Part shown: in pieces, positions 1 to 6,855 of the stretch | Layout: the number at the start of each line of letters is the position of its first letter | Position numbering within the stretch: position 1 is the stretch's first letter | Source of the DNA: Gammaproteobacteria bacterium Milos-ODIII6 | Lineage (GTDB): Bacteria > Pseudomonadota > Gammaproteobacteria > Chromatiales > Chromatiaceae | DNA length: 64,000 nt | Direction: 5' to 3' | Assembly: GCA_029228645.1 (NCBI GenBank) | Contig: JAPTHR010000011.1 | Coordinates: forward strand, 183-64,182 | Notes under the pieces: model-generated | The model's input: only the letters and a program-made list of their open reading frames with translations | Database searches by the model: none | What the model was told of the DNA's origin: nothing | Program-made: the position numbers and the translations under genes

Positions 1-287
1 TGTTCACCGCTCAAGGTCATCACCTCATCTTCCAGGCGCGGCCAGCGGAACTTCTCCTCGGCCAATGCCTTGTAGTACAGCACGAAGCCGTTGTCCTCCC
101 ACATCAGCAGCTTGATCTTGTCGCGGCGCCGATTGGTGAAGGCATACAGGCCGCCGTCAAACGGATTGTGGCCGAGTTCCTGTTCCACGATCGCGGCAAG
201 GCCACGGTAGCTTTTGCGAAAATCCACGGGATCCCGGTACAGGTAGATCCGCGGCATCGATGGCGCTGGTCGGAGATAACGGTTCAT
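1..287 (-). CDS. tnpB: IS66 family accessory protein TnpB (partial)
   Basis: TnpB (Orf2) is an accessory protein needed for IS66 transposition; its biochemical role is not settled. The product begins MNRYLRPAPSMPRIYLYRDP and carries the family signature VDFRKSYRGLAAIVEQ, then LYAFTNRRRDKIKLLMWEDNG and LYYKALAEEKFRWPR. The C-terminal end runs off the window. The ATG at 287 overlaps the tnpA stop as ATGA, so the two genes are translationally coupled. About 95 residues are visible against roughly 115 for the family, so only a short tail is missing. Identification rests on the conserved core motif and gene order. Confidence 0.93.
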   Translation of the reverse strand, partial: MNRYLRPAPSMPRIYLYRDPVDFRKSYRGLAAIVEQELGHNPFDGGLYAFTNRRRDKIKLLMWEDNGFVLYYKALAEEKFRWPRLEDEVMTLSGE

Positions 288-604
288 CACAGACGTGCCA
301 GCAGTTGCTCTACCACGGACAGATTCTGTTCGGTCACGCCGCGCAGTTCGATCCCATTGGGTAGGTGTACGGTCAGGCCGCTACCCGTCGAGGAGGCCAC
401 GACCGGTACGAAACCGCCTGCCCGACGCGGTGCTGCGGCCACCATTCCCTGGCGACGGAACTTGCGTAGCCAATAGCCGAAGCGCGGATAGATCAGATCA
501 TTGGCCTTGCAGAAGGCCCGCTGGCTTTGACCCGATGCCTGCCAGGCATCGATCTGTGCTGTCCAGTACTGGGTGCGGTTATCGGCAGTTGCCTGGTCGC
601 TCAT
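287..604 (-). CDS. tnpA: IS66 family accessory protein TnpA
   Basis: This is the first gene of the IS66 trio, a small protein with a helix-turn-helix-like N-terminus that probably binds DNA. The sequence around WQASGQSQRAFCKANDLIYPRF is typical of IS66 Orf1. A hydrophobic beta region (GLTVHLPNGIELRGV) lies near the C-terminus. The ATG at 604 is preferred over one 42 bases upstream because AGGAG (minus strand, about 611-615) sits at ideal spacing. That gives about 105 residues. The stop overlaps the start of tnpB. Confidence 0.9.
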   Translation of the reverse strand: MSDQATADNRTQYWTAQIDAWQASGQSQRAFCKANDLIYPRFGYWLRKFRRQGMVAAAPRRAGGFVPVVASSTGSGLTVHLPNGIELRGVTEQNLSVVEQLLARL

Positions 605-688
605 GTTGCTCTCCTGACGTGGGTGACAGGAGGCAGTGTTCGTCATGCGTGCGCGGGAAAATAGACGTCGATTTGAGGGCGCTTACCG

Positions 689-970
689 TTAAGAAAGTTC
701 GATAATGATATTAAAAAAAACGTTTTTCAGTGCGCGCTCGATGTCGACGGGGTGAGTGTCGTGGCCTTCGATGGGGTTGCTGTAGTAGCAGTTCATCGCC
801 CGCACCAGATCTGCCAGGGCTGCAAGTACACCCTTCGCGAGCCTCCGGCGAAATCCTGCGGAATGTGCCGCCAGTTCGACGGCCAGCTCGTTGAGCTCCC
901 CGCGATGGCGAGAGCTTTCCGAAATCCTCATTGGTTCCATCAACAGAGCTGGATCTTGGCTTCGAGGCAT
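689..970 (-). pseudogene. Truncated Fic-family protein (N-terminal fragment)
   Basis: Fic proteins transfer AMP or other phosphate groups onto target proteins. The first 83 residues match the N-terminus of a Fic-family protein, ending in [21 protein letters not shown]64-N-P-I-E68-G69 fits the inhibitory [S/T]xxxE[G/N] helix motif that blocks ATP binding in class II/III Fic enzymes. After position 722 the homology stops and a low-complexity AT-rich tail ([10 protein letters not shown]) leads to a stop. The IS66 end lies about 35 bases further. The catalytic HPFxxGN loop is absent, so the fragment cannot be an active enzyme. The remaining 3' part may lie beyond the insertion element. Confidence 0.8.
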
Positions 971-1022
971 TGCTTTTGTTTGAGCAGGGCTCTTAGCCTT
1001 ATCTATACATGAATAATCCAGG

Positions 1023-1189
1023 CTAGGAGTCTGCGCGGTAGAAACGATCGAAGCGAAAAGGCGATAGGGATTATCAGGTCAGTTTATCGAACGAGACGAA
1101 TAGTGGGCCTATTTAACGAGTTGGATAAGCTGAGATGATGATTCATGGCGCTTTTGCAGCAGATTGATTTCTGCCGCGCAGACTCCTAG
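1023..1189. mobile_element. 167-bp MITE-like element, copy 1
   Basis: This non-coding element is bounded by terminal inverted repeats that begin CTAGGAGTCTGCGCGG and extend about 22 bp with one internal mismatch. CTAG at each outer end could be a 4-bp target duplication of the type made by IS5-like elements, or part of the repeat. The whole 167 bp is identical, in reverse complement, to 10854-11020. The interior has no credible gene. It lies just downstream of corA, so transcripts of that gene would run into it. Confidence 0.88.
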
Positions 1190-1233
1190 TGAGCCCCTTG
1201 TGGCTGTTTCAGCAGCCTCTTGTCCAGGCGTGG

Positions 1234-2325
1234 TCACAGCCAGCGTTTTCGCCAGAAGTAGAACAGCATGCCGAACGCTACTCCGATCATCAGCAGCCAG
1301 ACCAGTGGGTAAGCGTAATACCAGTTCAGCTCGGGCATCGCCCAAGGACTCTTGCTGTTGTTGGCGAAGTTCATTCCATAGACGCCGACAATGAACGTCA
1401 GGGGTATGAAGATGGTCGCGATCACGGTCAGTACCCCCATGATCTCGTTCATGCGGTTGCTGATACTGGAAAGGTAGATGTCCAACATGCTGACGCTCAT
1501 GTCGCGATAGGTTTCGAGCAGGTCCATTATTTGGATTGTATGGTCGTAGCAATCGCGTAGGTAAACCCGTGTGTCGTCGCCGATCAGATCGCCTTCCTCG
1601 CGCAGCAGCGTATTCAGGACTTCGCGCTGCGGCCATAGCATCCGTCGCAACAGGATCAATTCACGTTTGATGGTGTGAATCTGCACCAGGGTGTCGCGTG
1701 AGGCGTTGGTGAGGATATTGTCTTCGAGATCTTCCAGTTGCAGGCCAAAGGCTTCAAGTACCGGAAAACCTTGGTCGATCACGGTGTCGAGCAGGGCGTA
1801 CAGCAGGTAGTCGGAACCCCGGCCCCGTAGTTTTCCTGCGCTTTCCTGGATACGGCGGAGTACGGGTGTGAAGGGATCGAAGGGGCCTTCGCAGAAGCTC
1901 AATACGTAACTGCTCGCGAAAAAGAAACTGGCCTGGTGGACTTCAACCTGTCCATCGTTGTAAAGAGGTAAGGAGAGGACTGCAAATACCTGGCCGTCGA
2001 ACTCCTCAACCTTTGGGCGTTGTCCGGAATTGTGCACATCCTCGAGTGCCAGCGCGTGCAGATCGAAGTGTTCGCCGATCGTGTCGAGTAGTTCGCTGGA
2101 TGGGCGTCCCTGCACGTGCAGCCAGGTCAGCGGCGTCTCATCAGTGGCGTGGGCGTCTGCAGGTACAAAGTCATCTCTCTCTGACACGTGGACTGCGGCT
2201 TTTCCGTATCGCACCAGGCGCACGTGATACGCCGCTTCCGTCGGCGTTTCATGCTGTTGTAACGATCCGGGCGCGGTGCCGGGGGGATGATAGCGTTTGG
2301 CGAAGAATGGCATGACAGGCCTCAT
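1234..2325 (-). CDS. corA: CorA-family magnesium/cobalt (or zinc) transporter
   Basis: CorA proteins are pentameric inner-membrane channels carrying Mg2+, Co2+ or related divalent cations. The product is 363 aa with a large cytoplasmic N-terminal domain, a long helical stalk (roughly 190-290) and two C-terminal membrane helices. The family-defining GMN triplet is at residues 317-319, after the first helix (IFIPLTFIVGVY). The tail FYFWRKRWL is the usual basic C-terminus. MPFFAKR at residue 5 is an alternative start. The gene is alone on its strand between a glucoamylase remnant upstream and a MITE downstream. Family membership is certain; the substrate is not shown by the sequence. Confidence 0.95.
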   Translation of the reverse strand: MRPVMPFFAKRYHPPGTAPGSLQQHETPTEAAYHVRLVRYGKAAVHVSERDDFVPADAHATDETPLTWLHVQGRPSSELLDTIGEHFDLHALALEDVHNSGQRPKVEEFDGQVFAVLSLPLYNDGQVEVHQASFFFASSYVLSFCEGPFDPFTPVLRRIQESAGKLRGRGSDYLLYALLDTVIDQGFPVLEAFGLQLEDLEDNILTNASRDTLVQIHTIKRELILLRRMLWPQREVLNTLLREEGDLIGDDTRVYLRDCYDHTIQIMDLLETYRDMSVSMLDIYLSSISNRMNEIMGVLTVIATIFIPLTFIVGVYGMNFANNSKSPWAMPELNWYYAYPLVWLLMIGVAFGMLFYFWRKRWL

Positions 2326-2344
2326 ACAGGTTGCAGTGCTCGGC

Positions 2345-2860
2345 TTATTCCTTTTCTATCGTCTCTGGCAGGATGTCAATCGGGTAACCGCGCGCCGGTA
2401 TATCAGTCGAAATCCGGAATTTCAGTAGCCGGCTGTTCGCAGTGAACGGCGGAAGCCGCGCAATTTGCACGACCAGATCGGCGTCATTCGTGACGGTTTC
2501 ACCGCTTTCGCCCTGATTCAATTCCCAGGATATATGCGCCGGCGCGGGCGCCGGCGGGCAGATGGCTAACCTGAATATTGCACCAGCATCCGGGATGATC
2601 GCGCCGGCCAAGTGCAAGCGTGCCTGGGCAAGCGAGTTTGACGTATTCCGCGTAAGCCCACGCAAGGAGTGTGGCGGAACCTTTAGCCCGCGGCGATGCC
2701 GTCGATGCGCGGGCACATCGTCTCCATCCCAGGCCTGTTCCGGCAACGTGCCCGCACCGGCGACCATCTCGGTCATCGTCTGCAGGTAGGGCAGGGCATC
2801 TTCGCCGCGCTCCCCATAACCATCGCCGGTGTAAGGGTACCAATATGGCCGCTGTGCCAT
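2345..2860 (-). pseudogene. Degraded GH15 glucoamylase-like C-terminal remnant
   Basis: Glucoamylases of family GH15 release glucose from alpha-glucans. The reading frame keeps YTGDGYGE, LPYLQTMTEM and a LPEQAWDGDD block resembling the GH15 catalytic-domain C-terminus. A neighbouring frame on the same strand continues with SATLLAWAYAEYVKL, the segment that should follow, so there is a frameshift near 2680. The span usually found between GDGYGE and LPYLQ is missing, an internal deletion. The last 60 residues look like a beta-rich C-terminal domain. No N-terminal two-thirds is present, and an in-frame stop lies just upstream of 2860. Confidence 0.6.
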
Positions 2861-3045
2861 TTCTTTGCTTTCCTATCCACAATGTCGGGGCCGTTGGCGT
2901 GGATTGTGTGTCGAGTCACGGAACCTGCGCTCGACATCCGTACACTCTGTCGGTGGTTAGTGACCCAAGCCCAGCCACTCGAGGCTGTTGTGGGTGGCTG
3001 CCGCTCCAACCGATGCCATCATGTTTTTTTACAGAGGATGTTCCT

Positions 3046-3552
3046 ATGCGTTTTTTGCCGACTTTCGGACTTGTGCTACTCACTTGCTCTCCATTGATGT
3101 CCCATGCGGACGATGACTGCGAACGACGAGGGGAGGTCAGTGGCTATGTGGAAACGGTCAACCTGAATGAGCTGTTGCAATACGGTGTTGCGGCTATCCA
3201 CATTGAAAGGAAGGGCAAGACCTTTTTCGAAGGTGAAGGAGTCATTATCGGGCAAGTAGTAGGTTCCCACACCCCGCCGGGGTTTCCGGAACCTCTCCCG
3301 ATCCTGAATCACACAATTTACTTCTCGGACGGGACGAAACTCCAGACCTTCGGTGACAAAGTGGAGAGCCTGATCTCAACCGGACCATGCACATTCAGCG
3401 CGGTGGAAAAGATCACCAATGCGGAGGGCACGAAAAAGCTGAAGAAGTTGGAGGATGACGGCCATGCGATTCTGGCGATAGGCACGGTGAGCTATTGTCC
3501 GGATAACCCCAGGAACTCGTTCAATCTGGAAGGCACCGTCTGCTTCGATTGA
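3046..3552 (+). CDS. Hypothetical secreted protein
   Basis: The 168-aa product starts MRFLPTFGLVLLTCSPLMSHA, a clear Sec signal peptide with probable cleavage after SHA, so the mature protein should be periplasmic or secreted. The rest is polar and beta-rich with four or five cysteines (including DDDCERRG, GPCTFS, SYCPDN and TVCFD) that could form disulfides. The ATG at 3046 is chosen because of AGAGGA at 3032-3037 and because the signal peptide starts there. I do not recognise a family. It converges with the sox operon and is separated from it by a strong hairpin. Confidence 0.7.
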   Translation: MRFLPTFGLVLLTCSPLMSHADDDCERRGEVSGYVETVNLNELLQYGVAAIHIERKGKTFFEGEGVIIGQVVGSHTPPGFPEPLPILNHTIYFSDGTKLQTFGDKVESLISTGPCTFSAVEKITNAEGTKKLKKLEDDGHAILAIGTVSYCPDNPRNSFNLEGTVCFD

Positions 3553-3600
3553 TGATCTGATGACGCTTCACGCATTCGTTAAACAACGAGCTCGCAGGTC

Positions 3601-3636
3601 GCGATAGAGACCCCGCCTGTGCGGGGTCTCTATCGC
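3601..3636. terminator. Strong hairpin, probable bidirectional terminator
   Basis: A perfect 16-bp stem (GCGATAGAGACCCCGC paired with its complement) closes a CTGT loop. It lies between the ends of the convergent secreted-protein gene (stop 3552) and soxZ (stop 3755). There is no long T-run on either side, so termination efficiency is uncertain, but the position fits a shared terminator. Confidence 0.7.
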
Positions 3637-3754
3637 ACGATAAGGCACGCAGCATCATTGCCAGCCAGCGCGTTTCGGTGTGACCCTCGGGACAAGCTGT
3701 GTCGCTGAGTGCTGCACTTTCTCGCACCAAGCGGTGCGCCGGTGTCTGCTCAGT

Positions 3755-4072
3755 TCATTTGATCGTCGTGCTGCCAGAGCCGGTTTCGCCGAGGTTGTCC
3801 CGCCAGCTCACCTCCAGGGTGTCGCCCTTGACGCCATCCTCCAGCTCGAAATTGATGAAGGGGTTGGCGGAAACGGTGACGCCCATTTCCAGGGTCGCCT
3901 TTTCTGCACCATTGTGTTTGCAAATGACCTCCTGGATGAAGTGTGCCGGGATGGGTTTTCCGGTTTTCTTGTCCTTCCTCAGGCCTGTCTCCATGGGATG
4001 CGAGATCAGTATCTTGACCTTGGTTATGCCCTGTTTTTCCCGGGCGCGGACTTTGACTGGTTTCGTGCTCAT
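3755..4072 (-). CDS. soxZ: Thiosulfate oxidation carrier subunit SoxZ
   Basis: SoxZ pairs with SoxY to form the periplasmic SoxYZ carrier that holds sulfur intermediates during thiosulfate oxidation. The 105-aa product has the family's Ig-like fold pattern, with VKILISHPMETGLRKD, PAHFIQEV, and a C-terminal LEVSWRDNLGETGS segment. There is no signal peptide, as expected, because SoxZ is co-exported with the Tat substrate SoxY. It is last in the operon after soxY, with a 64-base gap and a GAGGCGG ribosome-binding site. A 6-bp hairpin at 3723-3738, just downstream, may help end the transcript. Confidence 0.95.
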   Translation of the reverse strand: MSTKPVKVRAREKQGITKVKILISHPMETGLRKDKKTGKPIPAHFIQEVICKHNGAEKATLEMGVTVSANPFINFELEDGVKGDTLEVSWRDNLGETGSGSTTIK

Positions 4073-4136
4073 TTCTGCCGCCTCTATTCGAATGCGTTGA
4101 TGGGGGAAATCTGCCGCATGAGATGGTCTGCCATCG

Positions 4137-4613
4137 TCAGCCGCCGCAACCGCCCGCGGTGACCTTGACCTTGATGCGCGCCATATGCAGCTTGCCTTGC
4201 GATTTCACCACCGCGATGGCGTCACCGGATTTGGCCATCTTGATGCGCAGCAACACCTTGGCGCGAACCCCCGGCCCCGGATGGAACATGGCGGCAAAGG
4301 GTCTCGGGTTTTCCTCCGAGAAAAGGGCGATCGTCTCCACCTCTGGCAAATTCGTCTGGATGGTGATCGGTACCGAGCTACCATTCTCGGCAATTTCCGG
4401 CGCCTTGAGGGTCACCTGGTCCGACAGGGTTACAGGCGTGTCGCCGAAGGCCGCTTGCAGGCCCTTCATCACCTTGGTCGATTCGAGCGCCTTCTGATTC
4501 CAGGCCGCGAATGCGGCTACCGGCTTCAGCAGGCCACTTAACAGACCGATGCCTCCAATGGCGATGGTCAGCGTTGATTTCAATACAGTTCTGCGTGATT
4601 TCATTACTTCCAT
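4137..4613 (-). CDS. soxY: Thiosulfate oxidation carrier protein SoxY
   Basis: SoxY carries the growing sulfur adduct on a C-terminal cysteine in the periplasmic Sox pathway. The 158-aa product ends in the diagnostic GGCGG swinging arm (C156). It begins with a Tat-type leader containing SRRTVLKS followed by a hydrophobic stretch. The ATG at 4613 is favoured by AGGAGG about 8 bases upstream; an in-frame ATG three codons later is also possible. It follows the ankyrin-thioredoxin gene by 18 bases and precedes soxZ. No soxA, soxX, soxB or soxCD is in the window, so partner enzymes must be encoded elsewhere. Confidence 0.96.
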   Translation of the reverse strand: MEVMKSRRTVLKSTLTIAIGGIGLLSGLLKPVAAFAAWNQKALESTKVMKGLQAAFGDTPVTLSDQVTLKAPEIAENGSSVPITIQTNLPEVETIALFSEENPRPFAAMFHPGPGVRAKVLLRIKMAKSGDAIAVVKSQGKLHMARIKVKVTAGGCGG

Positions 4614-4631
4614 GGTGTTTTCCTCCTTCGC

Positions 4632-6185
4632 TCATTTGATCTGCTCGAACAGTTCGCGTGCGCGCTCACGCCGCCAGCGTTGCAGCTGCACACCCTTCTC
4701 AAGATAGTCCTTATCGAGCACAAGTTGCAGCGACCCCTGCATTCGATAGCGCTTGGTTTCGGAATCGAGCCGCATGCCCTCGCTGCCGGATTCATCGAAC
4801 AGCAGTACCGCCGGGCTGTAGGACAATTCGAGCTGCTCGTACCATTCCGCCGGGGAGAGGACGTCTCCGCGCGGGGTCATGACCCTGCTGTTGGTGTCGT
4901 TCACATCCAGCTGCACGGCCTCGAACTCCCGCACCAGGGGACGCACCCTTTCGTCCTGCAACACGTTCGCGTGGAAGCGTTCACAGGCCGGGCAGTCGGC
5001 CGTTTCGAATACCACCATCAGGGGCTGGCTCGCCGGTCCGGCGCGGCGATCGAGCTGGTACGGTGGGCTTGAAAACAAATCCTTGTCGAGAATAATCCCG
5101 CGGTGCGCAGCTGCCGGAGTAGGGCTGGCCTTTTGCAGGTACACCCTCAGAGGTTCCTCTCGATAGCGCTCGCGTTCAAGGTAGTCGAGCACCTGTCGAA
5201 AGCGCTCTGGTGGGTAATAGCCGACGATTTTCAGCAGAGGCTCTGTCTGGGCGCCATAGAAGATCAACGTTGGTGTGTAGGCTGCCTGCGTGGCGTCGAC
5301 GAATTCCTTCACCCGGTAGACCCGGCCAGCCGGGTCAGTCATCTCGCTGTCGTCGAAGATCTCCATGCCGATGACGTCGAAGGCATTGTTCAGGCGCTCC
5401 CGAATGTCCGCTACCTGCAGAGAATTGTCGATGAACGCCTTGCAGTAGCTGCAGTTGCGAGCGCTTAGGAACAGCAGGATGCCTCGCTTGCCTGCGTCGA
5501 CCGCCTCCTGGAGGTCCTCGCTCAGGTCCAGGAAACTAAACTTGAACCAAGGCGGAAACTTGACCTCGACATAGGCGTCCTCATCGAAATCGGGTCCACT
5601 GGCGTTGGCGAGTGCGCCGGTCTGCTGGAATCTCTGCTCCAGCAACCGGGTCAATCGCGGGTCGCCGCCGCGCCGCGACCAGTCGATCACTGTCTCGCCC
5701 CGGTAATCGCGGATGTCCACACGCGCACCGGCACCCAAGAGCCAATAGACCACGTCCGTGCGTCCATGTCCCGCCGCAAGCATGAGGGGTGAAATGCCGC
5801 CGGCATCCCGCAGGTTCACATCCGCTCCGGCGTCGATCAGCTGTTGGCTGATTTCAGCAGATCCGGTGACCGCCAGATGCAGTGGCGTTCGTCCCAGTCG
5901 GTCGGCGATATTTGCTGAGGCGCCGGCACCCAGCAGCTGCGATATCGCCTCCGAGTCGTTGTTTTCGGTGGCGACATGCAATGCGGTCCAGCCCTCGCGG
6001 CGCTGGCTTTCGACCGAATCCCGGCGGCTGTCGGCGGATGCCGCTGCCAACCGTTTTCCGCCTTCAACATCGCTCGACTCAGGGGCAGCAGCGGGGACAT
6101 TGGCGAACAGAAACCCCGCGAGCAAGCCGACCAGGGCCAGCGTCCCTGCCGGCCGCAAGCGCTGTCTTGCGTTACGTGGGCACAT
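4632..6185 (-). CDS. Ankyrin-repeat protein with two thioredoxin-like domains (SoxW-like role?)
   Basis: The 517-aa product starts with a hydrophobic signal or anchor (GTLALVGLLAGFLFANVPA). Three to four ankyrin repeats follow at about residues 62-180 (GWTALHVA, GRTPLHLA, GISPLMLAAGHGR, GETVIDWS). Two thioredoxin-fold domains then carry CSYC (245-248) and CPAC (398-401), each followed by a cis-Pro-type segment such as YTPTLIFYG. Sox operons often encode a periplasmic thioredoxin (SoxW) or disulfide carrier that keeps SoxYZ reduced. The position directly before soxY suggests that job here. The fusion to ankyrin repeats is unusual. The ATG at 6185 is 11 bases after the cupin stop; an upstream ATG at 6212 would overlap it. 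Confidence 0.8.
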   Translation of the reverse strand: MCPRNARQRLRPAGTLALVGLLAGFLFANVPAAAPESSDVEGGKRLAAASADSRRDSVESQRREGWTALHVATENNDSEAISQLLGAGASANIADRLGRTPLHLAVTGSAEISQQLIDAGADVNLRDAGGISPLMLAAGHGRTDVVYWLLGAGARVDIRDYRGETVIDWSRRGGDPRLTRLLEQRFQQTGALANASGPDFDEDAYVEVKFPPWFKFSFLDLSEDLQEAVDAGKRGILLFLSARNCSYCKAFIDNSLQVADIRERLNNAFDVIGMEIFDDSEMTDPAGRVYRVKEFVDATQAAYTPTLIFYGAQTEPLLKIVGYYPPERFRQVLDYLERERYREEPLRVYLQKASPTPAAAHRGIILDKDLFSSPPYQLDRRAGPASQPLMVVFETADCPACERFHANVLQDERVRPLVREFEAVQLDVNDTNSRVMTPRGDVLSPAEWYEQLELSYSPAVLLFDESGSEGMRLDSETKRYRMQGSLQLVLDKDYLEKGVQLQRWRRERARELFEQIK

Positions 6186-6195
6186 GGTCGAACAC

Positions 6196-6666
6196 TTACT
6201 TCTTGGGCGCATGTTCCGGGTCGACGAAGTCGACCGCGGTCGGTCCCGTGCCGGTAATCTGAACGACGGTCTCTCCGTCGGGGGTGGAGATGAAATGAGG
6301 CACGCCTGCCGGCTCCGTGTAGAAGCTTCCGGCGGGCAGGGCCGTCAGTTTGTTCGGGTCGTACTTTTCGCCCCACCCGATATACCAAGTGCCTGAAATG
6401 ACCGTGTAAGTTCGGTCGTCGGGGTGGCTGTGCGCCTGCACCACCCGTCCCTTGGGAAAACGCACGCGGTGGATGAATGGGCCGGCTTTTTTTGCGTGGC
6501 CGGTGATGTGGGCCACGCCCAAACCGGGAACCCGCGGGTTGTCCTTCCATTGAAGTTCTCCGGGTATGAGCATCACGCCCTGCCCGGGGGCCTCTTGTGC
6601 GAACCCCGCGAGAGGGGCGGCGAGACCGATGGCTCCCAGCGCCAAAAGTGAGGGTATACCTTTCAT
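6196..6666 (-). CDS. Secreted cupin-domain protein
   Basis: The 156-aa product starts with a signal peptide (MKGIPSLLALGAIGLAAPLAGFAQ). One small beta-barrel cupin follows, with a metal-site-like motif HSHPDDRTYTVISGTWYIG and a second histidine in AGVPHFI. Such proteins bind a metal and may act as dioxygenases, isomerases or sensors; the substrate cannot be told. The ATG at 6666 is chosen because AGGAG precedes it by 6 bases and the signal peptide begins there. It is the first gene of the minus-strand sox operon and is divergent from a membrane transcription regulator. Its role in sulfur metabolism is inferred from position only. Confidence 0.8.
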   Translation of the reverse strand: MKGIPSLLALGAIGLAAPLAGFAQEAPGQGVMLIPGELQWKDNPRVPGLGVAHITGHAKKAGPFIHRVRFPKGRVVQAHSHPDDRTYTVISGTWYIGWGEKYDPNKLTALPAGSFYTEPAGVPHFISTPDGETVVQITGTGPTAVDFVDPEHAPKK

Positions 6667-6855
6667 GTCCGTCTCCTGTGATTTTGACAGTCTGGCCACG
6701 GTGGGATACCGGGGCTTGCGACAGGAGGTTTAGTGCTAGTATTCGGGGAATTCCTGAAGAAAAACCACCGGTTTTCTTTCCGAGATATTTTTCAATAAAT
6801 ACAATGACCTTCAGGCGTTCCTGGCGCGCTTCGACAGGTTTTTGGGGGAGCCCGT
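6667..6855. promoter_or_regulatory. Divergent control region between cupin-sox operon and regulator
   Basis: This 189-bp gap separates the sox-containing operon from the divergent winged-helix regulator. It holds two short symmetric motifs that could be operators: GGAATTCC at 6747-6754 and AAAACC-acc-GGTTTT at 6761-6775. No confident -35/-10 pair was found on either strand. Autoregulation or control of the sox operon from here is an inference. Confidence 0.4.

Larger units (their letters stand above)
1..686 (-). mobile_element. IS66-family insertion sequence, right-hand part
   Basis: The stretch holds IS66-type tnpA and tnpB reading leftwards. The outer end lies near position 686, where the minus strand begins GTAAGCGCCC, resembling IS66-family terminal repeats. 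The tnpC transposase gene and the other terminus lie beyond the left edge. The bases just outside (cgttaaga) could be an 8-bp target duplication, the size usual for this family, but the second copy is not visible. The element abuts a truncated fic gene, so it probably inserted in or next to that gene. Confidence 0.85.
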
